From assembly GCA_046344715.1 (NCBI GenBank), contig JBKDKX010000023.1, positions 34,969-98,968 of the forward strand: a stretch of 64,000 nucleotides of DNA, in the 5' to 3' direction. Below are positions 43,884-51,118 of the stretch, piece after piece. The notes under the pieces are model-generated. The model was given only the letters and a program-made list of their open reading frames with translations. It did not search any database and was not told the DNA's origin. The position numbers and the translations under genes were made by a program. Positions within the stretch are counted from its first letter, which is position 1. Every line of letters starts with the position of its first letter. The DNA is from CAZAQK01 sp046344715 (GTDB lineage Bacteria; Pseudomonadota; Alphaproteobacteria; Rickettsiales; SXRF01).

Positions 43884-44151
43884 TGGGCATACCTTTGCTG
43901 AAAAACAGTTTTTCTATGGTTGCTTTATGCAGGCCTTCACGGCGTTTGATTTCATCATCCAGATACCAGCGGGCTTTTTTGAGATCATCCAGCGCGCCAT
44001 TGTTTTCTTTCAGGCCTGCGCGCCAGCAATATTTTATGACATTGCCGATATTGAACCCCATGTGACGCACAATGGTGATGCACTCCACGCCGGAAGGGTG
44101 CGAGGTGTAATGCGATGGGTGATTGATGGGGTCATTGTCTGGCTGATTCAT
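43873..44151 (-). CDS. DUF3310 protein (phage nucleotide-kinase-like)
   Basis: 92 aa. The DUF3310 signature is clear: NHPSHYTSHPSGVECI, then IGNVIKYCWRAGLK and LDDLKKARWYLDDEI. The family occurs in many phages and is sometimes annotated as a nucleotide kinase, but its biochemical role is not known. Leftward early operon. Confidence 0.85.
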   Translation of the reverse strand: MNQPDNDPINHPSHYTSHPSGVECITIVRHMGFNIGNVIKYCWRAGLKENNGALDDLKKARWYLDDEIKRREGLHKATIEKLFFSKGMPNAK

Positions 44152-44326
44152 TGGGTTTTTCCTCCTGTTTTTCTAATTCGGTAGTGACGCTGTTCCAATT
44201 CATGGCAACCATGATGCCCATGACTGCGTTTTTTAAGATACGCTCCCGCTGCACAGGGCGGGGAAGGGTGATGATGCGGCTGATGGCATCGTACAGCTCT
44301 TGCTCGTATTGTTCGTCTAAACTCAT
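44132..44326 (-). CDS. Phage hypothetical protein, 64 aa
   Basis: Starts MSLDEQYEQELYDAI; the ATG overlaps the stop of the gene upstream (ATGA). An upstream in-frame start would only add a basic stretch. Helical, soluble. Function unknown. Confidence 0.5.
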   Translation of the reverse strand: MSLDEQYEQELYDAISRIITLPRPVQRERILKNAVMGIMVAMNWNSVTTELEKQEEKPNESARQ

Positions 44327-44535
44327 CCTAATACCTTTTTCCATTCTTCTTCGGGGATGTGGGTGCGTATCCACTGTTCTATTTCTTCAAAGGCTTTTAC
44401 GGCGGCCTCAGCATCTGCCAGTATTTGCTGGTTGCGCTTGCCAGCGCATTTGCGCGACATGCGCCAGCAGTTGCTTTCCAGCGCGGCGCGCACACGCTTG
44501 GCAGAAAGCAATATCTGTGGCACGCCTGCCCTCAC
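44323..44535 (-). CDS. Phage hypothetical protein, 70 aa, basic then helical
   Basis: N-terminal half is Arg/Lys-rich (SRKCAGKRNQQILADAE), the C-terminal half acidic and helical. Overlaps the membrane protein gene upstream by 4 bp. Function unknown. Confidence 0.45.
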   Translation of the reverse strand: MRAGVPQILLSAKRVRAALESNCWRMSRKCAGKRNQQILADAEAAVKAFEEIEQWIRTHIPEEEWKKVLG

Positions 44536-44684
44536 TGGTTTTGTTCCTGGGCAAATTCTGAATGCATGGCGGGCTGCTTTGGGGCGGCCACATACAGCGC
44601 CACAAATATGGCAACCATGAAAAAGCTGAAGCCGAGCATTTCACCCAGGGCGGCCAGCGGGCTGATGGTTACGGGGCGGCGCAT
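44532..44684 (-). CDS. Small membrane protein, 50 aa
   Basis: MRRPVTISPLAALGEML followed by a hydrophobic helix (GFSFFMVAIFVALYVAA) and a polar tail. Its ATG overlaps the stop of the upstream gene as TAATG, which fixes the start; a longer frame to 44900 is not needed. Confidence 0.6.
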   Translation of the reverse strand: MRRPVTISPLAALGEMLGFSFFMVAIFVALYVAAPKQPAMHSEFAQEQNQ

Positions 44685-44860
44685 TATGCCCACTCCCGCA
44701 CCATGCAGCCGCCGCCGGTGGAAAAGGCGGAGCGGGATGGTTTGCTTACGGCCTGGGCAGATATCTGCGCGGCGGTGATACGGTTTAGCGCTTCTAAAAA
44801 CAGATCGCCGGTGGTGGCGGCTGCTTCCTTGTTTTGTGTTGCAATTGCCTGGGTTTGCAT
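44684..44860 (-). CDS. Phage hypothetical protein, 58 aa; first gene of the leftward operon
   Basis: Has the strongest ribosome site in the block (AGGAGG seven bases before ATG 44860). The protein, MQTQAIATQNKEAAATTGDL then a LFLEALNRITAAQ helix, is soluble. Immediately upstream are the GAAACTT operator-like sites, so this is the probable first gene under repressor control. Confidence 0.55.
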   Translation of the reverse strand: MQTQAIATQNKEAAATTGDLFLEALNRITAAQISAQAVSKPSRSAFSTGGGCMVREWA

Positions 44861-44884
44861 ATGTACCTCCTGTTATTGTTAACA

Positions 44885-44944
44885 GGCTAGATGTTTCCAT
44901 AAAAGAAACTTTAAGTCAAATAGAAATTTCTAATAAAGAAACTT
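44885..44944. promoter_or_regulatory. Left operator-promoter region of the prophage switch
   Basis: Contains GTTTC-N7-GAAAC (44893-44909), the palindrome GAAATTTC (44923-44930) and two GAAACTT copies (44905-44911, 44938-44944). The same heptamer occurs between cI and cro, which suggests the repressor binds both regions as lambda CI binds OL and OR. AT-rich spacing fits a promoter for the leftward genes. Confidence 0.65.
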
Positions 44945-44995
44945 ATTATTGCAAATGATATTTGGATGGGGCTATGGTGAGGAAAAGAAAGTTAC

Positions 44996-45018
44996 CCCTT
45001 CCGGTGTGTCTGGAAGGG
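44996..45018 (-). terminator. Possible terminator of the repressor operon
   Basis: CCCTTCC/GGAAGGG arms with a 9-base loop. On the minus strand a T-rich but interrupted run follows (AACTTTCTTTT). Confidence 0.4.
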
Positions 45019-45062
45019 TGGTGTGTTAGGGGAAATTAGGGAAATTAACAGGAGAGTATATT

Positions 45063-45215
45063 ATGAATAGTTGTTCAATGTCGCCGTTATTATTTTTTAT
45101 CTTTTTGACCAGTACATGTACTTTCTACAAAGTTGGCAACATTTCTGACGCAATCAGGATTGAATGCAAGGAAAGTAAAAGCACTAACGATAACGGAAAT
45201 GCCACCCCAAAATAG
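45063..45215 (+). CDS. Possible small ORF antisense to the 45090 gene, 50 aa
   Basis: An ATG at 45063 with GGAG eight bases upstream opens 50 codons: MNSCSMSPLLFFIFLTSTC then a polar tail. It overlaps the 3' end of the leftward membrane-protein gene. The good ribosome site and hydrophobic start are the only support; it could be chance. Confidence 0.25.
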   Translation: MNSCSMSPLLFFIFLTSTCTFYKVGNISDAIRIECKESKSTNDNGNATPK

Positions 45216-45413
45216 GTAGTTTTTTATATTTTTAATAAAACTTTCTAAATCGCAGGTTCTTCTTTCAATTGCTTCCAGCTTTAATGCAATATTTTTATAA
45301 TCATCCCAGTATTTTTTTGCCAGCTCATAATCATCTGGCTTTTTGTTACCAGACAGATCATAAAACTCTGGCTTTTTTGGTAGCCAATTAAAGGGAATCC
45401 AGAACGGCATCAT
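45090..45413 (-). CDS. Phage hypothetical membrane protein, 107 aa
   Basis: Soluble, Lys/Asp-rich N-terminal part and one membrane helix near residues 68-87 (LFWGGISVIVSAFTFLAF). Overlaps the upstream gene by 4 bp. It lies in the operon behind the repressor, where lysogenic-conversion or exclusion genes are often found, but no function can be named. Confidence 0.5.
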   Translation of the reverse strand: MMPFWIPFNWLPKKPEFYDLSGNKKPDDYELAKKYWDDYKNIALKLEAIERRTCDLESFIKNIKNYLFWGGISVIVSAFTFLAFNPDCVRNVANFVESTCTGQKDKK

Positions 45414-45700
45414 TTGCCATCTTTTATTCTATAGGATTCTAAGCTTTCTTTCATTTCCTGAGCTACTTTTGCCAGAGACTCTACAGTGCCGATGAATACA
45501 TTTACTGGCATTATCAGCTTCCCAACTTGGTGACGCACTATTTCACTGGGGTTTTCGGGGTTAAAGCGTTCTTCCACCAGATTGATTTTTACGGTGCTGT
45601 TTGTAACCCAGACACCCTGATAACCATCGCAATAAATTGCTGGTGCTGCATTATCAACAACCATTGCTGAAGCCATTTTTTCTTTATCGCTTATGTTCAT
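45410..45700 (-). CDS. Phage hypothetical protein, 96 aa
   Basis: Starts MNISDKEKMASAMVV, nine of the first thirteen residues being the same as in the 146-aa protein encoded upstream (MKISDTQKMLSAM). The rest is beta-rich and differs. Function unknown. Confidence 0.5.
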   Translation of the reverse strand: MNISDKEKMASAMVVDNAAPAIYCDGYQGVWVTNSTVKINLVEERFNPENPSEIVRHQVGKLIMPVNVFIGTVESLAKVAQEMKESLESYRIKDGK

Positions 45701-45830
45701 ATTTATTCCTTCAATCCTTCGGTTTTATAAACGCTACTTCCACACCAGCCAGCCAACAAAAATGCCTATGGCAATCCCATACAGCATGAACATCAAGTAA
45801 GCGGCTAAGTAGGGATTAGCAGATCGTTGA

Positions 45831-46271
45831 TTATCTTTTTCCTGTTGGATAGGCTGGGCTTTCTTTGGTTTCGGTTTCTTTTTTCTTTACTTTAATAGGC
45901 TCTACTGCAATGGAGCAGCTTTTTTGAATTGATGCTTTTTCAAGTGCCTCAAACTCACCTTTCAACCTGCCATATTCCTGCGCTTGAGGTGTATCACCAT
46001 CTAAGAAAAACAGTGTAGGCCAGAACAATACCAGTCCAACGGCCATTTGTGCGCTGTCATCACTAGCAGTTTTATCTACTTGGCCACCCAGCTCTGACAC
46101 GCGGCGCGATAACATCTGCATTTCAGCTTCAATCTGTTTGCATGAATAGCTGTTATATTGCATGGGGGATACATATTGTGCAGATATTTCATCAGATGAT
46201 TTAGCGCAGGCCGTTGCTGACAGTATCATTGTCATTGCCGAAAGCATTTTTTGTGTATCAGATATCTTCAT
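45831..46271 (-). CDS. Phage hypothetical exported or lipoprotein-like protein, 146 aa
   Basis: N-terminal hydrophobic stretch ends at SATACAKSS; the Cys suggests a lipoprotein although the residues before it are not the best lipobox. A coiled-coil (CKQIEAEMQMLSRRVSELGG) is followed by a second hydrophobic run (AVGLVLFWPTLFFL) and a Lys-rich tail. It is located directly behind the repressor gene. Could act in envelope exclusion; this is inference only. Confidence 0.5.
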   Translation of the reverse strand: MKISDTQKMLSAMTMILSATACAKSSDEISAQYVSPMQYNSYSCKQIEAEMQMLSRRVSELGGQVDKTASDDSAQMAVGLVLFWPTLFFLDGDTPQAQEYGRLKGEFEALEKASIQKSCSIAVEPIKVKKKETETKESPAYPTGKR

Positions 46272-46282
46272 CGTATTATTCC

Positions 46283-46609
46283 TTACTTGGTTGGGGATTT
46301 TAATTTTTTATCTACATCTAAAAACATATCGGCCATGCTGACAAATTTCATTCTGTCACGCTCAGAAAGCCCGCGATATTTTTTTAGTATCATTATTTCA
46401 TCAGGTGCAATCTTTTCACTGCCATCATCAATAAGATCTGTTGGCCTGCAATCCAGTGCCCTTGCAATAGATTCCAGTATCAGGCCTGAAATATCAGCAT
46501 TACCATTTTCCAGTTTTGAGATTGCAGATTTCACCTTGCCTATGGAAATAGCGAGCTGCTCTTGTGTCATGCCTTTTGCTTTTCTGAATTCACGAATTCT
46601 ATTTTTCAT
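46283..46609 (-). CDS. CI-like prophage repressor (XRE family)
   Basis: 108 aa with start at ATG 46609. Helix-turn-helix of the Cro/CI type (KAKGMTQEQLAISIGKVKSA followed by ISKLENG). No LexA-like peptidase domain, so induction by RecA self-cleavage is not expected from this protein alone; the C-terminal 45 residues are helical and probably dimerise it. It faces the Cro-like gene across a 92-bp operator region. Confidence 0.85.
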   Translation of the reverse strand: MKNRIREFRKAKGMTQEQLAISIGKVKSAISKLENGNADISGLILESIARALDCRPTDLIDDGSEKIAPDEIMILKKYRGLSERDRMKFVSMADMFLDVDKKLKSPTK

Positions 46610-46701
46610 GCGCGCAGTATTTCCTAAGAGGAAACTTCTGTCGTTACCTCTGTAAGAAACTTTTTCTTGATTAAAAGTTTCCTTTATGGCAACTTTATAA
46701 G
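46610..46701. promoter_or_regulatory. Right operator region between CI-like and Cro-like genes
   Basis: Holds TTTCC-N5-GGAAA (46620-46634) and the perfect repeat GAAACTTTT-N8-AAAAGTTTC (46656-46681), with GAAACTT at 46631 and 46656 and its complement at 46675. The divergent promoters of repressor and Cro-like genes must lie here. Confidence 0.75.
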
Positions 46702-46986
46702 ATGAAATTATCTGCATGGATGAAAAAATCAGGATTAAAGCAATCTAACCTTGCGAATCAACTCGCAACAGGTAAGGCGCGCGCCCATAGAATTTTCCAT
46801 GGGAAAATAATTCCCAAGCCAGAGGAAGTGATTGCCATTTATCACTGGAGCAAGGGCGCGGTGCAGCCGAATGATTTTTATGATCTCACACAAAAAATAA
46901 ATGACCTGCCACTCTTTACCGGAAACGGGCAGGCGATGCCGCCTGGTGGTGGCGTGGTTTCGGTTTACTCCCAGGGCGGCCCATGA
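46702..46986 (+). CDS. Cro-like DNA-binding protein, 94 aa
   Basis: Small helix-turn-helix protein (SAWMKKSGLKQSNLANQLAT, then RAHRIFHGK), of the Cro/YdaS type, first gene of the rightward operon. The C-terminal tail is Gly/Pro-rich and its last codons form one arm of a terminator. Acts as the likely antagonist of the repressor. Confidence 0.75.
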   Translation: MKLSAWMKKSGLKQSNLANQLATGKARAHRIFHGKIIPKPEEVIAIYHWSKGAVQPNDFYDLTQKINDLPLFTGNGQAMPPGGGVVSVYSQGGP

Positions 46987-46999
46987 GCCGCCTTTTTTT
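46975..46999 (+). terminator. Intrinsic terminator overlapping the cro-like stop codon
   Basis: GGCGGC-CCATGA-GCCGCC followed by seven T. The loop contains the TGA stop. It would reduce readthrough into downstream replication genes unless antitermination occurs. Confidence 0.85.
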
Positions 47000-47084
47000 A
47001 TATTAATAAAAGGTTTCATAATGAGGCTGCTAATAGAGTGAAATTAACTGATTGTCAAATTTTAACCCAGAAGGAGTGCGGATA

Positions 47085-47351
47085 ATGAAGAAATTTATTG
47101 ATGGAAAATATGTAAATGTTGCGCCTGAACCAACCAATATGGTTGAGCCTGCGGCGCCGGTGGTAAACGAAACACCAGAACCAGTAGCAGAAGTGCCTGC
47201 GGATGTGCCTGCGCCTGCTGAACCTGGCCTGCCAGAAGAAGCGGCTGAAGACATGGTGAGCGAAGGCGCACCCGTGGCGGCAGATGAGCCTGCACCAGTG
47301 GAAGCATTGCCTGCTGCTGGTAAGAACAAAAACCGTAAAAACAAGGCATAG
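47085..47351 (+). CDS. Phage Pro/Ala/Glu-rich protein, 88 aa
   Basis: Starts MKKFIDGKYVNVAPEPTNMV with AAGGAG upstream. After this short strand-like start, residues 20-80 are low-complexity Pro/Ala/Glu/Val and the end is Lys/Asn-rich (KNKNRKNKA). Probably unfolded; function unknown. It lies directly before the phage tRNA gene. Confidence 0.5.
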   Translation: MKKFIDGKYVNVAPEPTNMVEPAAPVVNETPEPVAEVPADVPAPAEPGLPEEAAEDMVSEGAPVAADEPAPVEALPAAGKNKNRKNKA

Positions 47352-47357
47352 CAGTGA

Positions 47358-47432
47358 TGCGGGGAAGTGTACCGGTTGCACGCCAGCTTCATAAGCTGGA
47401 GGCAGTGAGTTCGATTCTTACCCCCGCAACCA
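47358..47432 (+). tRNA. Prophage tRNA with anticodon CAT
   Basis: Acceptor TGCGGGG/CCCCGCA, anticodon stem CCAGC/GCTGG with loop TTCATAA, T-arm GTGAG/CTTAC, CCA encoded. The anticodon suits elongator Met or (after lysidine change) Ile; it lacks the three GC pairs of initiator tRNA. Oddities are A at position 8 and a very short D-loop, so function should be tested. Confidence 0.75.
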
Positions 47433-47570
47433 GATACCACGCTTTTCCTATCGCTGGGGATGGTTGCGGGTAAGCGAATCAGCGATGACAGCCGGGAAAG
47501 ACCGGCAACACACCTTCCAAAGAGAAGGGAATACGCCGCAACGGGCACATTATTACAACTGGGAGAGATT

Positions 47571-48362
47571 ATGCGTGATTATGGCCGTGTGCCAACAAAT
47601 TTCTGGCTGATGACCTTTGAAACAGAGGATGTGCGCACACTTGTGCTTTATGCTATGTGCGGGCCACATTCCAATGGCATTGGCTGCTACCGGTTGCCTT
47701 TATCATATATAGCGGAGGACTTGCGATGGGATACCGCAAGGGCTTCGCAAGCCCTTAGGGTAGCCCTTACCCAAGGGCTACTTGAGTATGACGACAAGGC
47801 CTTGTGGATACGTGTGGTTAAGCATTTTGAAAGCTCTCCTGTAGAGTCACCAAATGCGGCTAAAAGTTTCATTCCGCTGATACAGGCGGTGCCGAAAAAT
47901 TCCCATATATATCTTAAACTTATTGCCGATTTGGAGCAGTTCAAACACCGATTCCCGAAAGGCCTTCTGGAGGGCTTGCGAAGCCCTACCCTAAGCCCTT
48001 GCCTAGCAGAAGCAGCAGCAGAGCAGCAGCAGCTTAAGAAAGATAATAATAACCTTCTTAACCAGAGTCTGCGCGATGCTAAAAATGTGGATAAATCTGA
48101 TATAACACTGAATTTACAGGATTTTGACACGGCTGCGGTGGTTTTGAGCAAGATGATAGGCCGAAGGAGCCTGACTGCCGAGGATAAAACCACCCTGATG
48201 GGCTGGATTAAGCGATTCGATATCGAACGTGACGTGTTGCCATACCTCGAACGGCGGGCGGCTGACTATTCCGAGAAGAACGCTGGCGTCATGCCCACGC
48301 ATCCACTGACGTATTTCCATGCAGGGGTTTCAGAGCACTTTGAAAAATCGAGATTAAAATAA
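47571..48362 (+). CDS. Putative phage replication initiator, 263 aa
   Basis: ATG 47571 has GGGAGAG upstream; the frame before it overlaps the tRNA. N-terminal half looks like a winged-helix DNA-binding domain (LPLSYIAEDLRWDTARASQA), as in phage replication organisers. A Gln/Asn-rich linker (AAAEQQQLKKDNNNLLNQ) separates it from a helical C-terminal part. Like lambda O, the gene contains a cluster of short palindromes (47738-48000). Family assignment is tentative. Confidence 0.55.
   Translation: MRDYGRVPTNFWLMTFETEDVRTLVLYAMCGPHSNGIGCYRLPLSYIAEDLRWDTARASQALRVALTQGLLEYDDKALWIRVVKHFESSPVESPNAAKSFIPLIQAVPKNSHIYLKLIADLEQFKHRFPKGLLEGLRSPTLSPCLAEAAAEQQQLKKDNNNLLNQSLRDAKNVDKSDITLNLQDFDTAAVVLSKMIGRRSLTAEDKTTLMGWIKRFDIERDVLPYLERRAADYSEKNAGVMPTHPLTYFHAGVSEHFEKSRLK
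47738..48000. other. Candidate phage replication origin: iteron-like palindromes
   Basis: Perfect inverted repeats AAGGGCTT-CGC-AAGCCCTT (47738-47756) and TAGCCCTT-ACCC-AAGGGCTA (47761-47780); again AGGGCTT-GCG-AAGCCCT (47971-47987) and AAGCCCTT (47993-48000). Seven half-sites within one gene resemble initiator iterons. Confidence 0.5.
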
Positions 48363-48374
48363 TAGGGTTTTATT

Positions 48375-48980
48375 GTGGATATTGAGGATATTAAAGGTAA
48401 AACTGGATTGAAAACGGCGGTTGCTGAAATGCTTGATCGTGACGTTTTGCCAGAAGGTGAAGAAGCAGCGGAGCAAAGCAGTTTTCTTCCTGACTTGCCG
48501 CTGGATGAGGGATTCCGCCGCGCCGGTGTGAAAACTGGACGCGGAAGGCCGCCCGGCGCGAAGAACAAAAACCAACAAGTGTGGCGGGAATACTGGCTTT
48601 CCAAGTATCGCCACCCTGTTGAAGGGCTGATGGCCGCAGGTTCTTGCAGTATCCAGCAGTTTGCGGCTGCGCTTGGCTATGATTTTTACGGTCTTACGTT
48701 TGACCAGCGCATAGAGCTATTCAAGCTGCAGATGATGGCGATGAAAGAGGCTTCGCCTTACGTTGGCCAGAAGCTGCCGCAGGAGCTGATTGCGCCTGAG
48801 GGCGGATTATTCCAGCTGGTGATCAACAACACGGCAGCGCAGGCGGCGGGCATCGAAAACGCAGGCAACGTGGCGTTTCAGGTGCTGAATGAGCAGGTTG
48901 AGGAAAATCAACTGGTTAGCGATGCAGACTTTTCTGAAATGTCACAATCACGGCACAGTGAGGAATTGAGCCATGATTAA
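48375..48980 (+). CDS. Putative terminase small subunit, 201 aa
   Basis: Starts at GTG 48375, twelve bases after the initiator stop. Contains a basic AT-hook-like TGRGRPPGAKNKNQQVW segment at about residues 54-70 and a helical core (GSCSIQQFAAALGYDFYGL), consistent with recognising phage DNA for packaging. Its position before the large subunit supports the call; no family signature can be confirmed by eye. Confidence 0.5.
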   Translation: MDIEDIKGKTGLKTAVAEMLDRDVLPEGEEAAEQSSFLPDLPLDEGFRRAGVKTGRGRPPGAKNKNQQVWREYWLSKYRHPVEGLMAAGSCSIQQFAAALGYDFYGLTFDQRIELFKLQMMAMKEASPYVGQKLPQELIAPEGGLFQLVINNTAAQAAGIENAGNVAFQVLNEQVEENQLVSDADFSEMSQSRHSEELSHD

Positions 48981-49224
48981 AGTTCCGCAAAATCAAAGCG
49001 TTAATGTGCCTGCAACTGTCATCAGGAATGAGAGTTGCTTTGCTTTTACCCCAGAAAAAAGCCCTTCCTGCCTGCCAGAAAATCTTCAGGGGGGGGTGGG
49101 GGTGTCCGCGCCCGCCTCAACTTCAGGGGTCGCTATCTACTCGCAGGAGCTTCCAGAAAAAAAATCGGTCGCCTTCGGCGAAGAAAAAAACATGGGCGGG
49201 GCGGGGCGCGGCAAAAAATGTTAG
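48973..49224 (+). CDS. ORF between the terminase genes, 83 aa
   Basis: Overlaps the previous stop by 8 bp and the next start by 7 bp. Composition is poor in hydrophobic residues. It contains a run of eight G followed by another G run (49089-49102), a place where sequencing or replication slippage is likely; the frame downstream might be connected differently. Not recognised. Confidence 0.4.
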   Translation: MIKVPQNQSVNVPATVIRNESCFAFTPEKSPSCLPENLQGGVGVSAPASTSGVAIYSQELPEKKSVAFGEEKNMGGAGRGKKC

Positions 49225-50693
49225 GAAATTTCACACCTCCTGGCCCTGTGGCGGCAAAATTTTTCGCAAGCACTGCGCCGGTGAAATTCATCATGGGGCC
49301 GGTGGGTAGCGGCAAAACCAGTTGCATGATTATGGATACGCTGTTTACGGCGGCGCGGCAGCCGCGCAGCAAGCTGGATGGCGTGCGCTACAGCAAGGCG
49401 ATTTTTGTGCGCGAAACTTTCCGCCAGCTGGAAGGCACAACGATTCCAAGCTGGCTGCAGTGGATACCAAAACCCTCCGGCGCGTGGACAGGCGGCGTGG
49501 GTGGCGGCGTGAGCGAGCACCATTTGCGTTACCAGTGCAGCGATGGTTCAAAGGTTGACCTCAAGGTGATGTTTGAAGCCCTTGGCGAGCGCAATGTAGA
49601 GGATCTGTTCCGTGGTAAAGAATTCAACATCCTGCGCCTGAACGAGGCGGATACCATTTCCGATGAAGTGCTTTCAATGGGGCTTACGCGTATCCAGCAA
49701 GGCCGCTATCCGGGTGCGCAGCATGTTGCGCCGGAAGATTGCGTGTGGAGCTGCGCGGGCGATTATAACGCGCCGGATATCGAAAATTACCTGTACCGCC
49801 TGAAAGAAGAAACCCGCCCTGCAGACTGGGAATTTTACCGCCAACCAGGTGGGCGTGAAGCGGGCGCGGAAAACCTAGCAAATAACGGTGGATTGACGCG
49901 TTACGAAAAAATGGCTGAAGATTTGCTGAATCAAGGCAGGCCGGATCTGGTGCGTCGCTGGGTGGATAACCAGTACGGATTTACACGTGATGGCAAGCCG
50001 GTATACGGCGAATACCGTGATGATTTCCACTGCGCTGCTGAAGAACTGCAACCAGTTGCAGGGCTGGTGGTGAAGGTGGATTTTGACCAAGGGCTGCACC
50101 CTGCCGCGCTGCTTAGGCAAACTATGCCAAACGGGCAGATGCGCATACTCGATGAGCTATATTCTGATGCAGGCGCAACCGGCCTGTGCGAGCAGCTGCG
50201 CGCCATGATTGGCAGCAGCAAATACGCAGGTTTCAAGGTGGTGGGTGGCAGGTGTGACCCTGCGGCCAATGCGCGTGACGGCAATGATGCGGAAAGCTGG
50301 GTGGATTGCATCAACCGCCTGATGGGCTGGAACGGCCAGAAAATGGTGCGGCTGGCTGATACAAACGAACCAGACAAGCGGCAATCTGCCGTGCGCTTCC
50401 GGCTTATACGCAACGTGGGCGATGGCAGGCCTGGGCTGCTCATAAGCCCCACATGCAGGCAGCTGCGAAAAGGGTTTAACAGTGAATACCGCTATAAAAA
50501 AATCCGTGCGGTGGGCAGCAGCAGTTACCAGGAATCACCCGAAAAAAAATTCCCCGTGTCTGATGTGCATGATGCGTTGCAATACGGCGCGCTTGATGAT
50601 GGCGGGTTTGAGGAAGTGGTAGGCCGTTCGGCGCGTTCACAGCGGCCTTTTGGCAATAAAACCTTTCAGGCAAAAATGGCGGTGAAACTATGA
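49218..50693 (+). CDS. Terminase large subunit
   Basis: 491-aa motor and nuclease that packages DNA. Walker A MGPVGSGKTS at about 26-35, Walker B-like NILRLNEAD at 137-145. The nuclease domain has Asp288 (VKVDFDQ), Asp347 (GGRCDPAA) and VSDVHDALQY near 448-456. ATG 49218 is chosen because the frame before it lacks terminase residues and has a different composition. The start sits in an A-rich run with only a weak ribosome site. Confidence 0.9.
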   Translation: MLGNFTPPGPVAAKFFASTAPVKFIMGPVGSGKTSCMIMDTLFTAARQPRSKLDGVRYSKAIFVRETFRQLEGTTIPSWLQWIPKPSGAWTGGVGGGVSEHHLRYQCSDGSKVDLKVMFEALGERNVEDLFRGKEFNILRLNEADTISDEVLSMGLTRIQQGRYPGAQHVAPEDCVWSCAGDYNAPDIENYLYRLKEETRPADWEFYRQPGGREAGAENLANNGGLTRYEKMAEDLLNQGRPDLVRRWVDNQYGFTRDGKPVYGEYRDDFHCAAEELQPVAGLVVKVDFDQGLHPAALLRQTMPNGQMRILDELYSDAGATGLCEQLRAMIGSSKYAGFKVVGGRCDPAANARDGNDAESWVDCINRLMGWNGQKMVRLADTNEPDKRQSAVRFRLIRNVGDGRPGLLISPTCRQLRKGFNSEYRYKKIRAVGSSSYQESPEKKFPVSDVHDALQYGALDDGGFEEVVGRSARSQRPFGNKTFQAKMAVKL

Positions 50694-51118
50694 CCAAAAC
50701 CGTGCTTGAAGCTTTCCTTTCCATGCAGCCACGGGCGAATGACCCAGAGGTGGTGCATCTGATGACTGACCCTGATATGCGCGCCAAAATCATTATGCAG
50801 ATATTGCGCTGGCCTGCGGTTGCGCTGCCAGATGTAGAAAACCCCGTGGTGGTGGCCGGTGCCGCCATGGATGATGAAATCGTTGAGCTGTGGATGGTGG
50901 CCGGTGAGGGCTTTGACCAACGGAAGAATTTGAAACTGGTGCTCAAGCAGCTGCGCCAGCTTATAGCAACCGCGGAGGAAGCATTCCCCACGCGGAAAAT
51001 CAAACTACAGGTAAACCCAGATCGCCCAGGCGCGGAGAAGTTCGTGCAGAGGCTTGGTTTCATTTACGAAAAAAGAAAAGCCGCGCATGTGTACACACTC
51101 AAACAGGAGAAAAAATAA
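50690..51118 (+). CDS. GNAT-like phage protein, 142 aa
   Basis: Overlaps the terminase stop by 4 bp. The middle (VVVAGAAMDDEIVELWMVAGE) and the C-terminal NPDRPGAEKFVQRLGFIYEK segment follow the acetyltransferase (GNAT) plan. In T7-like phages a gene 13 product of related plan is a virion assembly protein. Either role is possible. Confidence 0.55.
   Translation: MTKTVLEAFLSMQPRANDPEVVHLMTDPDMRAKIIMQILRWPAVALPDVENPVVVAGAAMDDEIVELWMVAGEGFDQRKNLKLVLKQLRQLIATAEEAFPTRKIKLQVNPDRPGAEKFVQRLGFIYEKRKAAHVYTLKQEKK

Noticed and set aside
45734..45793. 19-codon hydrophobic peptide (MFMLYGIAIGIFVGWLVWK) on the minus strand
   Set aside because: Too short, no clear ribosome site; kept only as a note for the gap between two prophage genes.
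47030..47548. 172-codon frame opposite the Pro/Ala-rich gene and tRNA
   Set aside because: Low-complexity Ser/Gly/Ala shadow that crosses the tRNA gene.
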